From Planctomycetota bacterium (GTDB taxonomy: Bacteria > Planctomycetota > PUPC01 > JABMSA01 > JAUWKK01), in contig JAUWKK010000011.1 in NCBI GenBank assembly GCA_030614245.1, positions 1-18,493 of the forward strand: DNA of 18,493 nucleotides. The letters are read 5' to 3'. Position 1 is the first letter of the stretch. The number at the start of each line of letters is the position of its first letter. Below, one piece after another: positions 12,890 through 18,493 of this stretch. The notes below the pieces were generated by a model. That model had not been told where the DNA came from, did no database searches, and saw only the letters and a program-made list of their open reading frames with translations. The translations under genes were made by a program, and so were the position numbers.

Positions 12890-13777
12890 ATGAAACACAT
12901 TGCGATTCGATGCTCAACGTACATTGCCGCTCTGTTCCTCTCCGCGCACCTGCTGGCTGCGGATGCCGAGAAGCCGAAAGAGCCGGCGGAATCAAAGCTG
13001 AGCGCGGGTGCGCTGATGCAGCATCTCGATGACGCCAAATCGTCCAACCCGAAAGCGCGCGACACGGCGTGTAAAGCTCTGATGGCAGACGGCGAAAAAA
13101 GCCGCAAGGCGCTCGTCCGCACCCTCTCGAATGAGTGTAAGATGCTCCTTAACACCGTTCAGGCGAGAACCAAAACGCTTCAAGCCGGCTTGAAGAGTTC
13201 TGACGTGACCCGTAAGGAGATCAAGGCGAAAAGGGCGGCCGCACTGAAGATGATCTACGACTCTAAACTCGACAAAGACAAGGAGGCCCAGCAGAACATT
13301 CGGAAGCTCTGCGAAGAGATCGAGAGGCTTGTCAAGATGGCCGAGTATCGCAAGCTGGTGCGCAATGTCGCCGAAGCAAACCACAAAGAAGGCGCGAAAA
13401 TGAACGCCTCCGAGCGCCGGTACATCGAGCTGCTGAACGATTATCGAATAATGATGGGCCGCAAGCCGCTGCTTGCGAACCGCGCCCTGAACGCCGCAGC
13501 GCGCAAACACAGCCGGGAAATGCAGACGATGACCTACTTCAGCCATACCTCGCCCGTCAAGGAGAATCGAACCTTCGGCAAGCGAGCGGCCAGGGAAGGG
13601 TATCGCGGCGCACGGGGTGAGAATATCTTCAAGAGCAGTACCGCGGCGGAAGCAGTCCTCAATGCCTGGCGCAACAGCCCGCCGCATCGCCGCAACCTTC
13701 TGGACGCCGGGCACTCGGACACCGGAATCGGAATGGCCGGCAATATCTGGACGAACGTCTTCGGCAAATCAAGGTAA
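12890..13777 (+). CDS. secreted CAP-domain (SCP/PR1-like) protein
   Basis: A 295-residue exported protein. Residues 1 to about 25 form a signal peptide (basic MKHIAIR, hydrophobic YIAALFLSAHLLA, then ADA). Residues 30-175 are charged and helix-prone with many Lys/Glu, likely a coiled-coil or repeat-like spacer of unknown role. Residues 178-295 are a CAP domain: LLNDYRIMMGRKPL, ARKHSREM (H207), FSHTSP (H219), GENI (E244), and WRNSPPHRRNLLDAGHSDTGIGM (H266). The histidines and glutamate that form the CAP cavity are all present. Bacterial CAP proteins are extracytoplasmic; some bind lipids or act as proteases, but for most the activity is unknown. The ATG follows GGAAGG with a normal spacer. The next gene starts 41 bases later and may be co-transcribed. 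Confidence 0.85.
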   Translation: MKHIAIRCSTYIAALFLSAHLLAADAEKPKEPAESKLSAGALMQHLDDAKSSNPKARDTACKALMADGEKSRKALVRTLSNECKMLLNTVQARTKTLQAGLKSSDVTRKEIKAKRAAALKMIYDSKLDKDKEAQQNIRKLCEEIERLVKMAEYRKLVRNVAEANHKEGAKMNASERRYIELLNDYRIMMGRKPLLANRALNAAARKHSREMQTMTYFSHTSPVKENRTFGKRAAREGYRGARGENIFKSSTAAEAVLNAWRNSPPHRRNLLDAGHSDTGIGMAGNIWTNVFGKSR

Positions 13778-13818
13778 CTGACGACGCGGCAGGGCATTCA
13801 CAGCCAAGGAAGCATCCA

Positions 13819-15216
13819 ATGCAGGAACGTATCGGAGAGAAGCTGCTGAGAATGGGCGCCATCAGCCCGGAACAACTCCGCCAGGCTCTCGTACAGCAGC
13901 AGGAGACTGGACGCTTTCTGGGCCAGGTCCTGCTGGATATGTTTGCGGTTCGCGAGGATGTCCTCGCCCCAGTGGTGGCCGAGCAGCTTGGATTGCCGTT
14001 TGTCGATCTCAAGAAGACAAGCATCGACGTCGCCGCCGCGCGCGTGTACCCGGCCGCCAAGGCCCGCGAGCATCGCTGCTTTCCCTATCAACTTATTGAC
14101 GGCACGCTCGACGTAGCTATGGTCAATCCGCTCGACATCGCCGCGCTCGAGGACCTCGCCTTCATAACGGGCTGCGAAATCCACCAGGCCGTCGCGCTCG
14201 AGGCCGATGTCGTTGCCGCTATCGACCAATACCGCCTCGACGACCGCGTCGAAAACGCTGCGACACTCCTTAACGACGTCGATCGCGCACTCGAGCAGGC
14301 CGACTCGCAATGCCGGACCGTCTCCATCCTGTCGAACAAAGGCGGAACCGGCAAGACACACCTTGCGATCAACCTGGCCTGCATGCTCGGCAGCATGGGC
14401 AGCCGCGTGCTGCTGATCGATGCCGACCTGGGCAATGCCGACATCTCGCACAAGCTGAACGTGTACCCCGAAGTTACGCTGCTGGACGTGCTCGATAGCA
14501 AGAAGCTGCCCGAAGGCATAATTATACCCGTTGAATTCGGCTTCGACCTGGTAGCCGGCCGCACCGGCGAGGCCCGGCTCGCCAACCTGAAATACTTGCA
14601 GCGCCTCAAGTTCGTCAGGCGTTTCGTCGCGCTGGCCGAGCCTTACGATTTCATGATACTCGATCTCGGCGCCGGCGTCGCGACGTCTGTGATAGATTTC
14701 GGGCTGTCGACCGACGAGATGATAATCGTAACCACGCCGCGAGACGTCATCTCGGGCTATTCCTGCGGCAAGGCGGCCTTCCTGCGGCACGTGGCACTAC
14801 AGCGCAGGCTCGCCGAAAAGAAACCCGATGCCCCTATCGAGAACGTGTTCAGCCCGTGGATCGCGATCAACAAGATGGCCTACCCCGAGCAGGGCGAGAC
14901 TATCTTCGAGCGGATCGCCGTGACCCCGCGCAACCACCTGAACGCACGCATCGCCGGCTTCGACATGTTCGCGCGGCACCTCGGCGGCGTGCTGTATGAT
15001 GCCGAAGCAATCGATGCCGCCGAGCTGAAACGCCAGCCGGTCTCGGAACTTATGCCGCGCTCGATCGCCGCCCGCTGCTACGAACACCTCGCCGCGCGCC
15101 TCGTCGATCCGGACGCGACCTCCCAGAGGCCCGCTCGATCGCGCGGCCTTACCAGGCTCGCACGAATGCTTGGGCTCCGAACCGAAGACGCCGGACATCT
15201 ACCCATAATGGGGTGA
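13819..15216 (+). CDS. MshEN (GspE N-terminal) domain fused to MinD/FlhG-like P-loop ATPase
   Basis: A 465-residue cytoplasmic protein. Residues 1-140 resemble the N-terminal domain of type II secretion/pilus ATPases: RIGEKLLRMGAISPEQLRQALVQQ, then LGQVLLD, EQLGLPFVDL, and VAMVNPLDIAALEDLAFITG. This includes the two-part repeat which in MshE binds cyclic di-GMP. Residues about 165-400 are a MinD/ParA ATPase: deviant Walker A SNKGGTGKTH (172-181) with the signature lysine, DADLGNAD (201-208), and Walker B FMILDLGAG (278-286). The DADLGNAD form is closest to FlhG/FleN-type MinD proteins. The GspE motor domain is absent. No flagellar or pilus gene is nearby, so a role in positioning or switching a pilus/secretion machine by a nucleotide signal is inference. 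AAGGA precedes the ATG by about a dozen bases. It may be co-transcribed with the CAP gene. Confidence 0.8.
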   Translation: MQERIGEKLLRMGAISPEQLRQALVQQQETGRFLGQVLLDMFAVREDVLAPVVAEQLGLPFVDLKKTSIDVAAARVYPAAKAREHRCFPYQLIDGTLDVAMVNPLDIAALEDLAFITGCEIHQAVALEADVVAAIDQYRLDDRVENAATLLNDVDRALEQADSQCRTVSILSNKGGTGKTHLAINLACMLGSMGSRVLLIDADLGNADISHKLNVYPEVTLLDVLDSKKLPEGIIIPVEFGFDLVAGRTGEARLANLKYLQRLKFVRRFVALAEPYDFMILDLGAGVATSVIDFGLSTDEMIIVTTPRDVISGYSCGKAAFLRHVALQRRLAEKKPDAPIENVFSPWIAINKMAYPEQGETIFERIAVTPRNHLNARIAGFDMFARHLGGVLYDAEAIDAAELKRQPVSELMPRSIAARCYEHLAARLVDPDATSQRPARSRGLTRLARMLGLRTEDAGHLPIMG

Positions 15217-15274
15217 ACGGCCCGACGTTTGCTCCACAAATCGCCTCTTCACCACAGCCAACAGGAGACCCCGG

Positions 15275-16111
15275 ATGCTGTTGCCGACAATCAAACTGGG
15301 CGAACACAATGTCACGCGGCTGATCTGCGGTGGTAATCTCTTCAGCGGATTCTCGCACATCAGCGCAGAGTTCGACCAGGAATTGCTCGAATACTACACG
15401 ATGCCTAACCTGCTCGCGGCCCTCGATGAATGCCTCGCGAACGGGATCAACACATTCCAGAGCCGAGGCGACCGGCATCAGAGCCGCATGTATCTCGAGC
15501 ACCGCCTGAATGGCGGCGATATTCAATGGATCACACAGACCGCCAGCGAAATGAAGGACCTCCGCGCAAACATCCGCAACATTATCCGATACAATCCGAT
15601 CGCCATCTATCACCACGGCTCGCACACCGACAATATGTGGCACGCCGGTAAGATCGACGAACTCGCAGATATCGTGAAGTTCATCAAGGATCAGGGCCTC
15701 CCCGCCGGCATCGCCAGCCACATCCCCTAGGTGATCCAATACATCGAAGAGCACGAATGGGAGACCGATTTCTACCTCACCTGCTTCTACAATCTAGCTC
15801 GCCGCCCGAAGCTGATCGTCGCAGAGCAGAAAGACGCCTACAGCCGCGACGTCTTCCCGCCGGAGGACCCCGAGGCGATGGCTAAGATCGTCCGCCAGGT
15901 GCCAAGTACTAAGACGTGCTTCGCCTACAAGGTGCTGGCCGCCGGCCGAAATTGCTCGACACCGGACGACACGCGCCGCAGCCTCGAGCGGGCCTTCAAG
16001 CTGATCAAGCCCACCGACGGTGTCATCGTCGGCGTCTTCCAGAAGTACAAGAATCAACTCAAGGAGAACGCCGGCTTCGTGCGGGATATCCTGGCGTGCG
16101 AATCGGCATAG
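15275..16111 (+). pseudogene. aldo/keto reductase-like protein interrupted by in-frame TAG at codon 152
   Basis: ATG 15275 has AGGAG eight bases upstream. The frame runs 151 codons to TAG at 15728-15730, then continues with no further stop for 126 codons to TAG at 16109-16111, 278 codons in all. The joined product reads like a TIM-barrel aldo/keto reductase: TRLICGGNLFSGF, ALDECLANGINTFQSRG, YLEHRL, IAIYHHGSHTD, GLPAGIASHIP(stop)VIQYIEEHEWETDFYLTCFYN. In relatives the expected text is SHIPEVI, so the stop likely replaces a glutamate codon (GAG to TAG), which is inference. The second half begins with GTG but has no ribosome binding site of its own. Without readthrough only half a barrel would be made. 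The lack of other damage points to a recent mutation or a base-call error. Confidence 0.8.
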
Positions 16112-16167
16112 GCCGTGCGGCCCGAGCTCTCAACGAGTGGAACCGGTCGATGCCCTTACCTGACCGT

Positions 16168-17091
16168 TCACAGTGCGTCGATCACGCCCCGGCTAGCCGA
16201 CCGTGCAACTTCGCTTGCGCCGTCGATGGCGGCGGCGATGGCGCGGATGTGGTCGGGCGTCGTGCCGCAGCATCCGCCGATGATATTGGCCCCCGCGCGG
16301 AGCAGTTCCGCGATGCGCGCGGCCATCTCGTCGGGCGTCTCGCGGAAGACCGTCTCGCCGTCGACGAGCTCGGGCAGCCCGGCGTTCGGCTTGATCCACA
16401 GCGGCTTCTTCGTCGCCGATATCATCAGGCGTGCGATTTCGATCATGTTCTCGACGCCCGAGCCGCAGTTCGAGCCGATGATATCGGCCCCCGCCGCATC
16501 GAGTTCCGCTGCCGCCTGCTCGGGCTTCACGCCCATCATAGTGGCAAAACCGCCCGGCCCGTGATCGAAAGTCATCGACGCCACAACCGGGAATGAGCCG
16601 ACCTGCCGCGCGGCCCGCAGGGCCGCTTTCGTCTCGCCCAGGTCGGTCATCGTCTCGATCACAATGCCGTCCGCCCCACCGTCTATGCAGGCCCGAATCT
16701 GCTCGGCGAAGCAATCGACGAACTCCTGCTCGGCCTTGACGCCCAGCGGGGCCCTGAACTCACCGGTCGGGCCGATCGAAGCGAACACGAGAGCTCTCCC
16801 GCCCGCCGCACGTTTCGATATCTCGGCAGCCAGGCGATTGAGCTCGCGCGTCCTGTCTGCCAACCCGGCCTTATCGAGCTTGAAGCGACAGCCGCCGAAC
16901 GAGTTCGTCAGGATGATATCGGACCCCGCAGCGACGTATCCCGCAGCGACGGCCTGGACAGCATCGGGCTGGTCGGCATTCCACGATTCCGGCACGGTCC
17001 CCGGTTGCAGGCCCCGTTTCGCCAGTTCAGTCCCCCATGCCCCATCCGAGACCAGCGTTATCTTCTGTTTGAGCAGTTCTTTCCAGTTCAT
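16168..17091 (-). CDS. homocysteine S-methyltransferase family protein
   Basis: A 307-residue barrel enzyme of the homocysteine-binding family (MmuM/BHMT/MetH N-terminal type). These transfer a methyl group to homocysteine with the thiol activated by zinc. The zinc cysteines are all present: C209 in IIGSNCGSG and C274-C275 in IIGGCCGTTPDHI. The N-terminus LVSDGAWGTELAKRG and LTNSFGGCRFKL are also typical. It is a stand-alone catalytic domain, with no cobalamin or pterin domain attached, so the methyl donor (S-methylmethionine, betaine or a partner protein) is open. The start is ATG at 17091, with AAGGAA eight bases before it; the frame is open eleven codons further upstream but without support. 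A good promoter is visible at 17140-17167. The gene is convergent with the broken reductase gene. Confidence 0.9.
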   Translation of the reverse strand: MNWKELLKQKITLVSDGAWGTELAKRGLQPGTVPESWNADQPDAVQAVAAGYVAAGSDIILTNSFGGCRFKLDKAGLADRTRELNRLAAEISKRAAGGRALVFASIGPTGEFRAPLGVKAEQEFVDCFAEQIRACIDGGADGIVIETMTDLGETKAALRAARQVGSFPVVASMTFDHGPGGFATMMGVKPEQAAAELDAAGADIIGSNCGSGVENMIEIARLMISATKKPLWIKPNAGLPELVDGETVFRETPDEMAARIAELLRAGANIIGGCCGTTPDHIRAIAAAIDGASEVARSASRGVIDAL

Positions 17092-17139
17092 TGGGTTTGT
17101 TCCTTTTGAGGGTTGCACGGGCACGGCGCCCCACCACCA

Positions 17140-17167
17140 ATCTTACGGCTTCTCAGGATTTTGTCAA
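17140..17167 (-). promoter_or_regulatory. sigma-70 type promoter for the homocysteine methyltransferase gene
   Basis: On the minus strand a perfect TTGACA (17162-17167) is followed after 16 bases by TAAGAT (17140-17145, four of six). Transcription would start near 17133, giving a leader of about 40 bases. No riboswitch is recognisable in that leader. Confidence 0.6.
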
Positions 17168-17176
17168 GAATACCTA

Positions 17177-17205
17177 TTGATTGCGTTAACGAAAACGGTT
17201 AATAT
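17177..17205 (+). promoter_or_regulatory. candidate promoter and operator of the toxin-antitoxin operon
   Basis: TTGATT (17177-17182) and TAATAT (17200-17205) are 17 bases apart, each four of six to consensus, in an AT-rich patch. Between and overlapping them lies the inverted repeat TTAAC-N7-GTTAA (17186-17202), a plausible operator for the helix-turn-helix antitoxin encoded downstream. Autoregulation is usual for this family; binding here is inference. Confidence 0.4.
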
Positions 17206-17239
17206 TAGTTTACAGGCTTCCGGTACTGGGGCGATAGAT

Positions 17240-17578
17240 GTGGACATTCTCTTCCGGACGAAGAAGTTTTGCAAGCAATGTAACAGTGATAAGAAGCTCC
17301 GCAGAGTTTACGATCCCCGAATGGCGCAGCTCATACGGCGCCGCCTGGATGAACTTCGAGCCGCCGACACACTCGAGGAACTCCGGTCGCTGCCGCAGGC
17401 TCGATGCCACGAGCTAACCGGTGACCGCAAGGGGCAGCTCTCGGTTGACCTTGTTCACCCAAGAAGACTGATCTTTGTTCCCGCCAACGAGCCTGTGCCG
17501 AAGAAACCCGATGGAGGCCTTGACTGGTCGAAAGTAACCGCCGTCACGATACTGGGCGAGGAGGACACTCATGGCTAA
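17240..17578 (+). CDS. HigB/RelE-like toxin of a type II toxin-antitoxin pair
   Basis: A 112-residue small basic protein. It reads MDILFRTKKFCKQCNSDKK at the start, then LIRRRLDELRAADTLEELRSLPQARCHELTGDRKGQLSVDLVHPRRLIFVPAN and a tail VTAVTILGEEDTHG. The order of helices followed by strand LSVDL-PRRLIF matches RelE/ParE-fold HigB toxins, in which these strands form the mRNA-cleaving face (in characterised members on the ribosome). The start is GTG 17240, because the family-like N-terminus begins there; GGGGCG lies nearby but the ribosome binding site is weak. The frame stays open upstream on the antisense side of the methyltransferase, which is not real coding. Its last eight bases overlap the antitoxin gene. 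Toxin-first order is the HigBA arrangement. Confidence 0.82.
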   Translation: MDILFRTKKFCKQCNSDKKLRRVYDPRMAQLIRRRLDELRAADTLEELRSLPQARCHELTGDRKGQLSVDLVHPRRLIFVPANEPVPKKPDGGLDWSKVTAVTILGEEDTHG

Positions 17579-18493
17579 GCCGATAGTCAACCAATACAGT
17601 CCCGACAACGTCAGCCCACCTGGCGAGACGCTTCAGGAGACTCTGTATACCATTGGAATGCCTCAAGCCGAATTGGCTCGGCGCATGGGCAAGACACCAA
17701 AGAACATAAACGAGATCATCAAGGGCAAAGCACCGATATGCCCGGCCACGGCCCTCGAACTCGAACGGGTTCTTAGTATCTCTGCGGGTTTCTGGGGCAA
17801 TCGCGAGCGGGACTACCGCGAAGCTCTTGCCAGGCGGAAAGAGCAAGAACGCCTCCAATCACACGTAGCATGGCTGGAGACAATCCCCGTCAGCGCGATG
17901 GCAAAGAAAGGGTGGATTCCGTCGTGCAGGGACAAAGTGCAGAAACTGCAGGAAGTGCTCAACTTCTTCGGCGTAGTTGATCCCCAGCAGTGGGAGGACC
18001 TGTGGAATACCGGAGCGCAGGCAGCGTTTCGGAAGTCACCGGCCTTCCGCAGCAAGCCCGGGGCGGTGGCAGCATGGTTGCGGAAAGGCGAACTTGATGC
18101 GCAGCAGCTCCGGTGCAGGGAGTATGACGAATCGCGTTTTCGTCGCGCCTTGAAGGCGATACGATCACTCACAGCCGATCCTGCGGAGAAGTTCTGCCCC
18201 GAGATTGTCCGCCGTTGTGCCGATGCCGGTGTTGCCGTGGTATTCGTGCCTCAGCTTCCCGGCACGAGTGCGAGCGGCGCTACGCGCTGGCTAAACCCCA
18301 GGAAGGCTCTCATCCAACTCAGCTTGCGATACAAGACTGACGATCAACTGTGGTTCACATTCTTCCACGAGGCGGGTCACATCCTCCTGCACGGCAAGCG
18401 CGACGTCTTCCTCGACGAGCTGAAAAGACAGAAGGGAGACAAAGAAGAGGAAGCCAACAACCTCGCGGGGGAGTTTCTAATCCCCCCCCGCGA
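17571..18493 (+). CDS. HigA-like XRE antitoxin with ImmA/IrrE metallopeptidase domain (3' end outside window)
   Basis: Open from ATG 17571 to the end of the window, 307 codons seen. Residues about 16-75 are a helix-turn-helix of the HigA addiction-module type: GETLQETLYTIGMPQAELARRMGKTPKNINEIIKGKAPICPATALELERVL. After a middle region of no recognised fold, residues about 230-307 form an ImmA/IrrE (COG2856-type) zinc peptidase domain with HEAGH at 266-270 (FTFFHEAGHILLHG) and a downstream EEEANNLAGEFLIP segment giving the third ligand glutamate. The HTH should bind the operon promoter and the N-terminal part should neutralise the overlapping toxin. The peptidase may control turnover or respond to stress, as in ImmA-type regulators, which is inference. 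Translation is coupled to the toxin through an eight-base overlap. Confidence 0.87.
   Translation, partial: MAKPIVNQYSPDNVSPPGETLQETLYTIGMPQAELARRMGKTPKNINEIIKGKAPICPATALELERVLSISAGFWGNRERDYREALARRKEQERLQSHVAWLETIPVSAMAKKGWIPSCRDKVQKLQEVLNFFGVVDPQQWEDLWNTGAQAAFRKSPAFRSKPGAVAAWLRKGELDAQQLRCREYDESRFRRALKAIRSLTADPAEKFCPEIVRRCADAGVAVVFVPQLPGTSASGATRWLNPRKALIQLSLRYKTDDQLWFTFFHEAGHILLHGKRDVFLDELKRQKGDKEEEANNLAGEFLIPPR

Noticed and set aside
15728..15730. Pyrrolysine or other amber recoding at the internal TAG
   Set aside because: TAG ends this same gene at 16109-16111 and the dehydrogenase gene at 12272, the protein is not a known recoded family, and no downstream recoding structure is evident.
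5117..15730. Alternative genetic code in which TAA and TAG are sense codons
   Set aside because: TAA and TAG end many intact genes here (722, mtaB, 10050, 11027, 12272, 13777, 17578), and the two internal stops are different codons.
17092..17139. SAM- or SAH-type riboswitch in the leader of the homocysteine methyltransferase gene
   Set aside because: The leader is only about 40 bases and I could not find the conserved cores or pairing of the known classes.
1..18493. CRISPR array, tRNA genes, integrase or phage genes
   Set aside because: No regularly spaced repeats, no cloverleaf sequences I could recognise, and no recombinase or structural phage gene among the reading frames.

Overview
The window is GC-rich bacterial chromosomal DNA with tightly packed genes, AUGA-type start/stop overlaps and intergenic gaps crowded with REP-like hairpins. 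There is no rRNA, tRNA, CRISPR array or recognisable transposase. The mix of genes (several glycosyltransferases, two Gfo/Idh/MocA oxidoreductases, a xylose-isomerase-like barrel, a MinD-type ATPase fusion) together with abundant palindromic repeats resembles environmental Planctomycetota, Armatimonadota or Hydrogenedentota-type genomes. That placement is an impression from gene content only; no taxonomic marker is present.

Layout. (1) 1-6416, plus strand: the end of an exopolysaccharide cluster. It contains the 3' part of a GT2 glycosyltransferase, an unusual Gfo/Idh/MocA-SDR fusion, a GT4 glycosyltransferase, a second glycosyltransferase broken by an in-frame TAA, and a PssD/PssE (Alg14/Alg13-like) pair. 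A short element with two hairpins sits at the start of pssD, between two 41-base copies of the pssD start region. A strong terminator at 6446-6470 closes the cluster and overlaps the stop codon of the convergent mtaB. (2) 6469-8384: mtaB (tRNA methylthiotransferase, minus strand) and, divergently, a cysteine-rich YkgJ-type protein. (3) 8385-12889: a three-gene carbohydrate operon (phosphomannose-isomerase-like cupin, xylose-isomerase-like barrel, Gfo/Idh/MocA dehydrogenase), bracketed by repeat-rich gaps. These gaps carry inverted 107-base copies of one repeat, about 89% identical by eye. (4) 12890-16111, plus strand: a secreted CAP-domain protein, a MshEN-MinD/ParA fusion ATPase, and an aldo/keto-reductase-like gene broken by an in-frame TAG. 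(5) 16168-17091, minus strand: a homocysteine S-methyltransferase with a good sigma-70 promoter. (6) 17240 to the end: a HigB-like toxin overlapping a HigA-like antitoxin fused to an ImmA/IrrE metallopeptidase domain, which runs off the window.

How they fit together. Region 1 should build and export a surface polysaccharide: the fusion enzyme could modify a nucleotide sugar, and the glycosyltransferases and PssDE assemble the repeat unit. Region 3 looks like import-independent sugar oxidation/isomerisation of an unidentified substrate. The best candidates for something new are the rebuilt pssD start with its decoy leader ORF, the inverted-repeat-bracketed sugar operon, and the two unusual domain fusions. 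The two internal stop codons need raw-read confirmation before they are taken as biology.
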